Shown one piece after another: positions 44,512-52,751 of a stretch of 64,000 nucleotides of DNA. The stretch comes from Kumtagia ephedrae. GTDB taxonomy: Bacteria > Pseudomonadota > Alphaproteobacteria > Rhizobiales > Rhizobiaceae. The stretch covers positions 1 through 64,000 of the forward strand of contig NZ_PXYK01000007.1 of assembly GCF_003012745.1 (NCBI RefSeq), in the 5' to 3' direction. The notes below the pieces were generated by a model. The model was given only the letters and a program-made list of their open reading frames with translations. It was not told where the DNA came from and made no database searches. How positions within the stretch are numbered: the first letter of the stretch is position 1; each line of letters opens with the position of its first letter. The position numbers and the translations under genes were made by a program.

Positions 44512-46154
44512 GTCGCGACTACATCGTCGTCGGTGGCGGCACGGCGGGATGTCTCGTCGCCGGCAAGCTCGCCGGCGAGCATGGCGCCCGTGTGCTGGTG
44601 ATTGAGGCGGGCCCGAGCGACAAAAACCCGCTGATCCGCATGCCCGCCGGCTTCGTCAAGCTGCTCGGCGTCGAGAAATACATGTGGTTCTACAAATCCG
44701 TGCCGCAGCAGCGGCTCGGCGGGCGCACGCCGATCGTGCCGCAGGGCCGCGTGCTCGGCGGCGGCTCGTCGGTCAACGCCATGGTCTATATGCGCGGCCA
44801 GCCGGCCGACTACGAGCGCTGGGCCGAGACGACCGGCGACGCCCAGTGGGGCTACGAGTCCCTGCTGCCCTATTTCACCGGCATGGAGGACAACGACCGT
44901 CTCAACGACCGTTTTCACGGTGTAGGCGGCCCGTGGAAGGTGTCGGACCTCAGGCACATCTCCGAACTGTCGCGCGCCTTCGTGCTCGCCGCGCAGGCGG
45001 CTGGCCTGCCGCACAATGGCGACTTCAACGGCGTCAGCCAGCGCGGCGTCGGTGCCTATCAGGTCAACGTCCGCGACGGAAAACGCTGTTCGGCCGTGGA
45101 CGCCTTCCTGCGGCCGGCGATGAAGACCGGCCGCGCCGAGGTGAAGACCGGTTGCCTCGTCCATTCGGTGATCGTCGAGAACGGCCACGCAGCCGGCGTG
45201 CGCTACCTTGAGAACGGGACGGTCAGAGAGGCGCGCTGCGACGCCGAGGTCATCCTGGCGGCGGGCGCCATCGCCACGCCGAAGGCGCTGATGCTGTCGG
45301 GCATCGGCCCCGCCGATCACCTCGCCGAGCACGGCATCAAAACGCTGGTCGACTTGCCCGGCGTCGGCTCAAACCTTCAGGACCATACCGAGACGCCGGT
45401 GGTGGCGCTGTGTAACGGCCCCTACGGCTATTTCGGCCATGACCGCGGCTGGCGGCAGATCCGCAACGGCCTCGAATACCTGCTCAACGGCACCGGCCCG
45501 GTGACCTCCAACGGGGTCGAGGCTGGCGCCTTCTTCGACCCGGACGACCTTTCCGGCACGCCGAAAATCCAGCAGTTCTGCGTGCCCAGCGTCTATCTCG
45601 ACAAGGACCACACCGACCAGAAGGCGAGTTTTGGCATCACGCTGAACTCCTGCGTGGCGCGGCCGGGCTCGCGCGGCTCGATCCGCCTCGCCTCAGCCGA
45701 TCCCGGCGAGCAGCCGCTGATCGATCCCAACTATTTCGCCGATCCCGAGGATCTGCGCCTGTCGATCGGCGGTGTACGCCACGCCCGCGAGATTCTTGCC
45801 CAAGAGCCGCTGCGCTCGATGATCGCCAGCGAGGTTTTCCCGGGACCGGACAAGGTCAGCGACGAAGACCTCGCCGCCCACGCCAGACGTTTCGTGAAAA
45901 CCGTCTACCACCCGGTCGGCACCTGCCGCATGGGCCACGACGACGATGCCGACGCGGTGCTTTCCACCGACCTGAAAGTGCGCGGCGTCGAACGACTGCG
46001 CGTCGTCGATGCCTCGGCGATGCCGTCGATCGTCAGCGGCAACACCAACGCCGCCGTTCTGGTCATCGCCGACAAGGCTGTAGAGTTCATCACCGGCCGT
46101 GCCCGGCAGTCCGCCGCAAACCCGGTGGCAGCACCACTATTGCAGACAGCCTAG
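44508..46154 (+). CDS. GMC-family FAD oxidoreductase (choline/alcohol dehydrogenase-like)
   Basis: A 548-aa flavoprotein. The FAD motif YIVVGGGTAGCLVAGKLA is at residues 5-22, the GMC signature 1 region is GRVLGGGSSVNAMVYMRG, signature 2 is GAIATPKALMLSGIGP, and the catalytic pair lies in VYHPVGTCRMG (His) and SGNTNAAVLVIADKA (Asn). It oxidises a primary or secondary alcohol to the carbonyl. Being joined to an importer by an ATGA overlap, it probably acts on the imported compound. Cytoplasmic: no signal peptide seen. Confidence 0.92.
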   Translation: MSRDYIVVGGGTAGCLVAGKLAGEHGARVLVIEAGPSDKNPLIRMPAGFVKLLGVEKYMWFYKSVPQQRLGGRTPIVPQGRVLGGGSSVNAMVYMRGQPADYERWAETTGDAQWGYESLLPYFTGMEDNDRLNDRFHGVGGPWKVSDLRHISELSRAFVLAAQAAGLPHNGDFNGVSQRGVGAYQVNVRDGKRCSAVDAFLRPAMKTGRAEVKTGCLVHSVIVENGHAAGVRYLENGTVREARCDAEVILAAGAIATPKALMLSGIGPADHLAEHGIKTLVDLPGVGSNLQDHTETPVVALCNGPYGYFGHDRGWRQIRNGLEYLLNGTGPVTSNGVEAGAFFDPDDLSGTPKIQQFCVPSVYLDKDHTDQKASFGITLNSCVARPGSRGSIRLASADPGEQPLIDPNYFADPEDLRLSIGGVRHAREILAQEPLRSMIASEVFPGPDKVSDEDLAAHARRFVKTVYHPVGTCRMGHDDDADAVLSTDLKVRGVERLRVVDASAMPSIVSGNTNAAVLVIADKAVEFITGRARQSAANPVAAPLLQTA

Positions 46155-46163
46155 GAGCCATCC

Positions 46164-46691
46164 ATGCCTCCGATGAAGATCGATCCCAATCCGCGCATGC
46201 CCTACCAGCATCCGATGCCGAAGGAGACGCTGCCGGACATCGTCATCCCGAACGCGATTCCCACAGATGAGCGCATCTGGGTGCCGCAAGGCGAGAACGT
46301 CTGGTTCCGGCCGCTCTGCCTCAACCGTTCGCAAGGCTACTGGATGAACCTGCTCAAGGTGCGCAAGTCGGGCGTGCTCAGCCGCCACCGCCACCCGCAG
46401 GCCGTGCACGGCTTCGTGCTCAAGGGCCGCTGGCACTATCTCGAGCACGACTGGGTGGCGGAGGAAGGCGGCTATGTGTTCGAGCCGCCGGGCGAGACGC
46501 ACACGCTGGTCGTCCCCGACGATGTCGAGGAGATGATCACCTATTTCCAGGTCAACGGCATCATGTACTACGTCGACGCCTATGGCGAACCGCTCGGCTT
46601 CGAGGACGTGTTCACCAAGATCGACCTGTGCCGGGACCACTACACCAAGGTCGGATTGGGCACGGACTATGTCGACCAGTTCATCCGCTGA
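46164..46691 (+). CDS. Cupin protein, 2,4'-dihydroxyacetophenone dioxygenase-like family
   Basis: A 175-aa single-cupin protein. The metal-binding set is SRHRHPQAVHGFVLKG (His residues, with Gln where a Glu is common) and ETHTLVV. Family members related to 2,4'-dihydroxyacetophenone dioxygenase cleave the C-C bond next to a hydroxyketone, releasing formate, but many cupins of this branch have no tested function. It follows GMC by 9 bp; the downstream SDR gene overlaps its end by 23 bp. Confidence 0.78.
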   Translation: MPPMKIDPNPRMPYQHPMPKETLPDIVIPNAIPTDERIWVPQGENVWFRPLCLNRSQGYWMNLLKVRKSGVLSRHRHPQAVHGFVLKGRWHYLEHDWVAEEGGYVFEPPGETHTLVVPDDVEEMITYFQVNGIMYYVDAYGEPLGFEDVFTKIDLCRDHYTKVGLGTDYVDQFIR

Positions 46692-47448
46692 CATTTTTAC
46701 CAGCGCCGCCGACTATCTGAAGCCGGGGCTGTTCGACGGCCGCCAGGTGCTGGTGACCGGCGGCACCTCGGGCATCGGCGCGGCGATCGGCGAGGCTTTT
46801 CTGGCGCTCGGCGCCGACGTCTTGGCCACCGGGGTCAGTGACGGCGAAATCGCGGCGGCGAACAGCGTGCCCGGCCTGGCGCGCGCGACATTCGCAACGC
46901 TCGACGTGCGCGACGGCAAGGCCGTCGTGGACCTCGTCGCATCCCTGCCGCGGCTCGACCATGTCGTCAACTGCGCCGGCGTGATCCGCCGCGGCGAAGA
47001 GCTGGAACCTGACGTCTTCGCCGATGTCGTCGACATCAACCTCAACGGCTCCATGCGCATCTGCGCGGCGGCACGGCCCCGGTTGGCGGAGAGCGGAGGC
47101 ACCATCGTCAACACCGCCTCGATGCTCTCCTTCTTCGGCGGCGGGCTGGTTCCCGGCTATTCGGCCTCCAAGGGCGGCATCGCGCAGCTCACGAAATCGC
47201 TCGCCATTGCCTATGCCGGGGACGGCATCCGGGTGAATGCCATCGCGCCGGGCTGGATCGCCACGCCGCTGACTAGGGCGCTCAGGGAAGACCCCGTCCG
47301 CGACGCTCAGATCACCGGCCGGACGGCGATGAAGCGCTGGGGCGAGCCGTCCGAACTCGCCGGCGGGACACTCTTCCTGTCGTCGCCGCTCGCCAGCTTC
47401 GTCACCGGCGCCGTGCTCGTCATCGACGGCGGCTATCTGATCACGTGA
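46669..47448 (+). CDS. Short-chain dehydrogenase/reductase
   Basis: A 259-aa classical SDR: LVTGGTSGIGAAIGEAF, VVNCAGVIRRGEE (NCAG for NNAG), catalytic NTASMLSFFGGGLVPGYSASK and GAVLVIDGGYLIT. It resembles the block 1 SDR at 23184 in its N-terminus (YLKPGLFDGRQVLVTGG). The ATG at 46669 lies inside the cupin gene in another frame and has GGATTGGG upstream; starts further upstream would read through the cupin frame. Overlap of 23 bp suggests coupled translation. Confidence 0.87.
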   Translation: MSTSSSADIFTSAADYLKPGLFDGRQVLVTGGTSGIGAAIGEAFLALGADVLATGVSDGEIAAANSVPGLARATFATLDVRDGKAVVDLVASLPRLDHVVNCAGVIRRGEELEPDVFADVVDINLNGSMRICAAARPRLAESGGTIVNTASMLSFFGGGLVPGYSASKGGIAQLTKSLAIAYAGDGIRVNAIAPGWIATPLTRALREDPVRDAQITGRTAMKRWGEPSELAGGTLFLSSPLASFVTGAVLVIDGGYLIT

Positions 47449-47455
47449 GGACGTC

Positions 47456-48448
47456 ATGAAAGCAATCGTCGTTCCCGAGGCCGGCGGCGGACTGGAATCC
47501 GTCAGGCTTGCCGACATACCCGTCCCCTCGCCCGGCCCCGGCGAGCTCCGGCTGCGCGTCGAGGCGGCGTCGATCAATCCGGTCGACTGGAAGGTCGCCG
47601 TCGACAACAAGCCGGAATGGACCTTCCCGCATGTGCTCGGGCTGGATGCCGCCGGCGTGGTCGATGCGGTCGGGCCCGGTGTCGAGGGCTGGAGCGTCGG
47701 CGACCGCGCCGTGCTGCACCACAATCTGTGGAGGCCCGGCGTCTTCGCCGAGTTCTGCATCGCGCCTGTGCATGTGACCAGCCGCTTGCCGGAAAGCGTT
47801 TCCTTCACCGACGCCGCGGCGATCCCTTGCGCCGGCTACACCGCCTACCAGGCGCTGTTCCGCAAGGCGCGGCTGGAGGCCGGCCAGACCATCCTCGTCC
47901 AGGGCGCCAATGGCGGCGTAGGTGGCTTCGCCGTTCAGCTCGCCCGGCAGGCCGGCGCCAAGGTTATCGCGCTCGCCAGGCCGGAACACCACGCGGCGGT
48001 GCGAAAACTCGGCGCCGACATCGTCTTCGACTACCGCGACGCCGATCTTCCGTCCAAGGTACGCGCCGAGACGGAGGGCGGCTACGGCGTCGACGTGATG
48101 CTGGAGGTGGCCAATCCCGGCGATGCGCTGAAGTCGCTCGCCTTCATCCGCTACAACGGCCATCTCGTCTCGATCGACCCGCTGCCGGTCATGACCAACG
48201 TGCCGTCCTATACCTATGCCGCCTCAATCCACGAGGTGGCGCTGGGCGGTGCCTATTTCGCCGGCCACCTGCCGACGCAGCGCGACTTCAAGGTCATCGG
48301 CGACGATTTGATGGTGCGGCTCGCCGCCGGAAAGCTCGACCCGATGGTGGAGGAGGTGATCGGCCTCGCCGACATTCCCGACGCGCTGTGGCGGCTGCGC
48401 CGCCGCGAAGTCACCGGCAAGATCGTGGCCCGCATCGGCGCCGCCTGA
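47456..48448 (+). CDS. MDR-superfamily dehydrogenase (quinone oxidoreductase/alcohol dehydrogenase-like)
   Basis: A 330-aa medium-chain dehydrogenase. The N-terminal catalytic domain includes AASINPVDWKVAVDN and VLGLDAAGVVDAVGPGVEG; the cofactor domain has ILVQGANGGVGGFAVQLARQ with NADP-type spacing. No structural-zinc cysteine cluster is seen, so it is nearer to quinone or enoyl reductases than to zinc alcohol dehydrogenases. It lies 7 bp after the SDR and 26 bp before aldA. Confidence 0.88.
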   Translation: MKAIVVPEAGGGLESVRLADIPVPSPGPGELRLRVEAASINPVDWKVAVDNKPEWTFPHVLGLDAAGVVDAVGPGVEGWSVGDRAVLHHNLWRPGVFAEFCIAPVHVTSRLPESVSFTDAAAIPCAGYTAYQALFRKARLEAGQTILVQGANGGVGGFAVQLARQAGAKVIALARPEHHAAVRKLGADIVFDYRDADLPSKVRAETEGGYGVDVMLEVANPGDALKSLAFIRYNGHLVSIDPLPVMTNVPSYTYAASIHEVALGGAYFAGHLPTQRDFKVIGDDLMVRLAAGKLDPMVEEVIGLADIPDALWRLRRREVTGKIVARIGAA

Positions 48449-48474
48449 CCGAACCCCGAAAAAGGAGGACGAAC

Positions 48475-49908
48475 ATGGCCACCTACCAGCATTTCATCGA
48501 CGGACGCTTCGTCGACGACAGAAACGAGCGCATCGAGGTGTTCAACCCTGCGACCGGCGAGCGCATCGCCGAGGTGCCGGAGGCGTCAAGCGCCACGGTC
48601 GGGGAGGCGATCGCCGCGGCGCGCAAGGCGCAGCCGGCCTGGGCAGCCCTGCCGGCGATCGAGCGCGCAGGCTACGTCAAGGCGATCGCCGAGAAGATCC
48701 GCGCCAATGTCGATACGCTCGCCGAGACCATCTCGCGCGAGCAGGGCAAGATCCTCGATCTCGCACGCGGCGAGGTCCTCGGCATGGCCGGGCTCATGGA
48801 CTACATGGCCGAATGGGCGCGCCGCATCGAGGGCGAGATCATCGCCAGCGACCGCAAGGGCGAGAGCATCTTCCTGCATCGCGTACCGATCGGCGTGGTC
48901 GCCGGCATTCTGCCGTGGAACTTTCCGTTCTACCTGATCGGCAGGAAGCTGGCTCCAGCGCTGGTCGCCGGCAACACCATCGTCATCAAGCCGAGCGAGG
49001 AGACCCCACTCAACGCCTTCATCTTCGCCGAGCTTGCAAGGCAGGTGGGCCTGCCGGCCGGCGTGTTCAACCTCGTCAGCGGCCGCGGCCGCACCACCGG
49101 CGTCTCGCTCAGCGGCCATCCCGGCATCGACCTCGTCTCCTTCACCGGCTCGGTGCCGACCGGCACGGCGATCATGCAGGCGGCGGCGAAGAACCTCACC
49201 CGTGTCAATCTCGAACTCGGCGGCAAGGCGCCGGCGATCGTGCTCGCCGACGCCGACCTCGACCTCGCGGTCCGGGCGATCACCCAGTCGCGCATCAACA
49301 ACACTGGCCAGGTCTGCAATTGCGCCGAGCGCATCTTCGTCGAACGCAACGTCGCGGACGCCTTCACCGAAAAGTTCGTCGCCTCGATGGGCAAGGTCCG
49401 CTACGGCGATCCCCTTGCCGAGAGCGGCCTCGACATGGGACCGCTGGTCAACGCCACCCAGCTCGACAAGGTCGCCGGCATGGTCGAGCGCGCCAGGGTG
49501 GACGGCGCCAGGGTGGCGCTGGGCGGCAAGGTCGCCGAGCGCAACCGCGGCCACCATTACGAGCCGACCGTGCTGACCGATTGCCGCCCCGACATGGAAA
49601 TCATGCGCAAGGAGATTTTCGGGCCCGTCGCGCCGATCGCGGTGGTCGACAGCGCCGAGGAGGCGGTGCACCACGCCAACGACACAGAGTACGGCCTCAC
49701 CTCCTCGCTATACACGCGCGACCTCGGCAAGGCGATGCGGGTGACGCGCGCCCTGCAGTTCGGCGAGACCTACGTCAACCGCGAGAACGGCGAGGCCTAT
49801 CAGGGCTTTCACGCCGGCCGCAAGAAGTCCGGCATCGGCGGCGCCGACGGCAAGCACGGCTTCTACGAATACATGGAGACGCAGACCGTCTATATCGAGC
49901 ACGGATGA
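48475..49908 (+). CDS. aldA: Lactaldehyde/glycolaldehyde dehydrogenase, AldA type
   Basis: A 477-aa NAD-dependent aldehyde dehydrogenase closely following E. coli AldA in pattern: DYMAEWARRIEGEIIASDR, GILPWNFPFYLIGRKLAPAL, catalytic Glu in ELGGKAPAIVL, catalytic Cys in NTGQVCNCAER, and the C-terminal INRENGEAYQGFHAGRKKSG-type segment with GGADGKHG. AldA oxidises L-lactaldehyde and glycolaldehyde, which suggests that a two- or three-carbon aldehyde is formed in this pathway. Strong ribosome site AAAGGAGGACGAAC. Last gene of the block 2 operon. Confidence 0.93.
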   Translation: MATYQHFIDGRFVDDRNERIEVFNPATGERIAEVPEASSATVGEAIAAARKAQPAWAALPAIERAGYVKAIAEKIRANVDTLAETISREQGKILDLARGEVLGMAGLMDYMAEWARRIEGEIIASDRKGESIFLHRVPIGVVAGILPWNFPFYLIGRKLAPALVAGNTIVIKPSEETPLNAFIFAELARQVGLPAGVFNLVSGRGRTTGVSLSGHPGIDLVSFTGSVPTGTAIMQAAAKNLTRVNLELGGKAPAIVLADADLDLAVRAITQSRINNTGQVCNCAERIFVERNVADAFTEKFVASMGKVRYGDPLAESGLDMGPLVNATQLDKVAGMVERARVDGARVALGGKVAERNRGHHYEPTVLTDCRPDMEIMRKEIFGPVAPIAVVDSAEEAVHHANDTEYGLTSSLYTRDLGKAMRVTRALQFGETYVNRENGEAYQGFHAGRKKSGIGGADGKHGFYEYMETQTVYIEHG

Positions 49909-49913
49909 TCTCT

Positions 49914-49954
49914 GCCCATGCCGGCGCTGGCGGTTCCCCAGCGCCGGCATGGGC
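49914..49954. terminator. Long hairpin after aldA
   Basis: Perfect 17-bp stem (49914-49930 with 49938-49954; arm begins GCCCATGCCGG) and a 7-base loop, 5 bp after the aldA stop. No T-run follows (ATTAAG), so it is a strong hairpin that may end transcription with help from other factors or protect the mRNA end. Confidence 0.6.
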
Positions 49955-50076
49955 ATTAAGCAACAAAGTTCCTTAATCCGGCTTAACGAAATTCATTGCT
50001 TGTCATGGCGCGCCGATGTCTATTCGCGGCGGGCGCTCGTAACCGTGCCGCCCCTGTTGAAGCCACCGGGGCGCCC

Positions 50077-51027
50077 ATGTCGAGACCCAAGCCGCACGAG
50101 CAGGCACTGATCAGCGTGGCGCAGATGCGCTACGAGAACGGCATGGCGCAGAACGAGATCGCGCGCAGCCTCGGCATGTCCGAGGCGACGGTCAGCCGCT
50201 ATCTCAAGCTCGCCATGGAGCTCGGCATCGTCGAGATCCGCGTCGCCACCCGCGCCTTCCGCAACAAGGAGCTGGAGGCGCGGCTGATGCAGCGCTTCGG
50301 CCTCGCCACGGCGATCGTCGTCGATCGGCGCCCCAACGACGGCGCCATCGTGCAACTGCTCGGCAATGCCGTCTTCCGCGGCATTGAGGATCTGGTGATC
50401 AACGACACGGTCATCGGCGTTTCGAATGGCGAGACGGTAGCCGGCGTCGCCGCGGCCGGCCGGCTCATCCGCGCCGAAAACCTGTCGGTGGTGACGCTGA
50501 TCGGCGGCATCGGCCGCGCGGAGGAGGCGAGCCAGACCGGCGAGGTCTGCCGGACGCTGGCGCGGCGCATCGGCGCGCGCGCCTGGGTTCTGCCGGTGCC
50601 GGCGGTGGTCGATACCGCCGAGGCGGCCGAGGCGCTACGCTCCACCTCCGGCGTACGCGACGTGTTCGAGCTGATCGACCGCCTGTCGATCGCCGTCGTC
50701 GGCATCGGCGCCATGGTGCCCGGCACGTCCACCTTCCGGCACGGCCTGTTCACCGAGGAGCGGCTGCAGCAGATGATCGCCGGCGGTGCCGTCGGCTCGA
50801 TCTGCGGCCGCTTCTACAACGCCGACGGTCAGGTGCTGCACTCGGACGTAGAGGCGCGCACGCTTTCGCTGTCGCTCGACGCCCTCTCCAACGTCGCCTT
50901 CCGCATCGCCGTGGCGCTCGGCACCGAAAAGGTGCCGGCGATCCGCGCCGCCATGCGCGGCAGGATCGTCAACGCGCTTGGCACCGACGCGGAGACGGCG
51001 TCTGCCTTGTGCGGCGGTCAGGACTGA
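50077..51027 (+). CDS. SorC/DeoR-type sugar-binding transcriptional regulator
   Basis: A 316-aa regulator of the SorC family. N-terminal helix-turn-helix GMAQNEIARSLGMSEATVSRYLKLA, then the sugar-phosphate-binding domain (VIGVSNGETVAGVAAAGRL, VTLIGGIGRAEEAS, SIAVVGIGAMVPGTSTF). ATG at 50077 starts at MSRPKPHEQAL, where homology should begin; an in-frame ATG at 50005 is possible. It converges with xylB, the stop codons overlapping by 10 bp. Probably controls the tkt-deoC-ALDH16-xylB operon. Confidence 0.9.
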   Translation: MSRPKPHEQALISVAQMRYENGMAQNEIARSLGMSEATVSRYLKLAMELGIVEIRVATRAFRNKELEARLMQRFGLATAIVVDRRPNDGAIVQLLGNAVFRGIEDLVINDTVIGVSNGETVAGVAAAGRLIRAENLSVVTLIGGIGRAEEASQTGEVCRTLARRIGARAWVLPVPAVVDTAEAAEALRSTSGVRDVFELIDRLSIAVVGIGAMVPGTSTFRHGLFTEERLQQMIAGGAVGSICGRFYNADGQVLHSDVEARTLSLSLDALSNVAFRIAVALGTEKVPAIRAAMRGRIVNALGTDAETASALCGGQD

Positions 51028-52487
51028 CGCGAAAACTCCGGCGCAAGCGCCCGGTAGAGCGAGCGAAACGCCTCGAGCCGGCCTTGATAGGCATCGGCCA
51101 GCGCCGCCTCGGGCTTTACGATGCGCTCGATCGGCGGCACCACGGCAACGGATGATGCGTCCTCGCCGCTGACGGACAGCCGCGCCAGGCGTGCGGCGCC
51201 ATAGGCCGGGCCGCGGTCGGAGGCCTCGTATTTCACCAGCTCGACGCCGGTGGCCGACGCGATTAGCTTCGCCCAGAAGGTGGAGCGTGCCCCTCCTCCG
51301 ATCAAACCAGCGGTTTCAACGGTGGAGCCGGCGCCCCGCAACACATTGAGCGCGTCGGCCAGGCTGAAGGCGACCGCCTCCAGCATTGCCTGCACGATGT
51401 CGGTCGGCTGCGTCGTTGCGTCCAGTCCGATGATCGCACCGCGCAGGTCGGGCCGGTTGTGCGGCGTGCGCTCGCCCGACAGGTAGGGCAGCGCCAGCAG
51501 CGGCGACGGGCCGGTGAATGTCTTCTCCGTCTCCTCCAGCAACCCGCCGATGTCCGCCCCGCCGGTCCATTGCGCCGCGGCGGCGAGCACGCTGGCGCCG
51601 TTGAGCAGCGCCGCCATGCGGAACCAGGTGGCCGGCAGGGCGTGGCAGAAAGCGTGGACCGCCCGCTCCGGGTCGGGCTGGTGCGCCGAAGCGACGGTGA
51701 AGAACTGCGCCGAGGTGCCGAGCGAGATGAAGGCATCGCCGGGTCGAATCGCGCCGATGCTGAGGCCGCCCGCCGCAACGTCACCGGCGCCGGCGGCGAT
51801 CACGATGTCGTCGCGCATGCCCCAGCGGCGGGCGAGCGCGGAGCGCAGCCGGCCGGCCGGTGCCGGCGATTCGAGAATCGGCGGCAGCCAGGCCGGATCG
51901 ACGCCGCACAGCGCCACCGCCTCGTCGTCCCAGCGCCGCGCCTGCTGATCGAGCAGCCAGGTGCCGGCGGCGTCCGAGACGTCGGTAACGAAGTCGCCCG
52001 ACAGATGCAGGCGGACGAAATCCTTGGGCAGCAGCAGCCGGCGGGTCTTCGCCAGCACCTGCGGCTCGTGGCGGGCGAGCCAGACGATCTTCGGCGCGGT
52101 GAAGCCGGCCATGGCGGCGACGCCGAGCCGGCGGTTGAGAGCGGCCGAATGCTCGGCGAGCTCGGCCGCCTCAGCCGCCGCGCGGCCGTCGTTCCACAGG
52201 ATCGCCGGACGCAGCGGACGGTCACCCGCGTCGAGCAGCAGCGCTCCATGCATCTGGCCGGACAGGCCGATGGCGCGCGTCGCCGCAACGGCGGCCGGAT
52301 GCTCGGCGCGCAGGCGGTCGAGCGCGCGCTCCACCGCGGCGATCCAGGAATCCGGATCGTCCTCCGACCAGGACGGCTTTGGCCGAGCCGGCGCCAGCGC
52401 TTCCTCGGCCGAGCCTGTGATCGTCTGCGCGTCGTCGACCAGCACGACCTTGACGGCGGAGGTTCCGAGATCGATCCCGAGATACAT
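51018..52487 (-). CDS. xylB: Xylulokinase (FGGY family)
   Basis: A 489-aa sugar kinase. MYLGIDLGTSAVKVVLVDD is the XylB phosphate loop; IGLSGQMHGALLLD, LRPAILWNDGRA and LLLPKDFVRLHLSGDFVTDVSDA are xylulokinase segments. The catalytic Asp is in AGAGDVAAGGLSIGAI, and the C-terminal motif is GLIGGGARSTFW. It phosphorylates D-xylulose or a close ketose, which transketolase in the same operon could use. Last gene of the minus-strand operon, 4 bp after a 42-codon ORF. Confidence 0.92.
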   Translation of the reverse strand: MYLGIDLGTSAVKVVLVDDAQTITGSAEEALAPARPKPSWSEDDPDSWIAAVERALDRLRAEHPAAVAATRAIGLSGQMHGALLLDAGDRPLRPAILWNDGRAAAEAAELAEHSAALNRRLGVAAMAGFTAPKIVWLARHEPQVLAKTRRLLLPKDFVRLHLSGDFVTDVSDAAGTWLLDQQARRWDDEAVALCGVDPAWLPPILESPAPAGRLRSALARRWGMRDDIVIAAGAGDVAAGGLSIGAIRPGDAFISLGTSAQFFTVASAHQPDPERAVHAFCHALPATWFRMAALLNGASVLAAAAQWTGGADIGGLLEETEKTFTGPSPLLALPYLSGERTPHNRPDLRGAIIGLDATTQPTDIVQAMLEAVAFSLADALNVLRGAGSTVETAGLIGGGARSTFWAKLIASATGVELVKYEASDRGPAYGAARLARLSVSGEDASSVAVVPPIERIVKPEAALADAYQGRLEAFRSLYRALAPEFSRQS

Positions 52488-52491
52488 CGGC

Positions 52492-52620
52492 TCACCGGTA
52501 GATCATATCGCCGGCAAGGACGGCGACTTCGACGCCAGCGCTGCCGACATCAGGGCCAGTGCCGGCTCCGCTGACCGCTTCCTTTCTGCCGATCAGGTCG
52601 AAACTCTTCGAATAAATCAC
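52492..52620 (-). CDS. Possible small protein of 42 aa before xylB
   Basis: GTG at 52620 is preceded by an excellent ribosome site (CAGGAGGAATTTCA). The product begins MIYSKSFDLIGRKEAVSG, runs through PDVGSAGVEVAVLAG and ends DMIYR; no motif is recognised. Its stop lies 4 bp before the xylB ATG, so it may serve as a translated leader. It could also be the remnant of a longer gene, because the frame is open upstream. Evidence is the ribosome site and spacing only. Confidence 0.4.
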   Translation of the reverse strand: MIYSKSFDLIGRKEAVSGAGTGPDVGSAGVEVAVLAGDMIYR

Positions 52621-52751
52621 TGAAATTCCTCCTGACGAACCGCATGCCTCCCGCGCACGACGCTTCGAGATATCTCTGTTCCTGATCAGAACTCTCGTTC
52701 GGCGATTCGCGGCCGGTTTCGGGTCAGGGAGTTCAGGCTCGTTTCTGCCGT

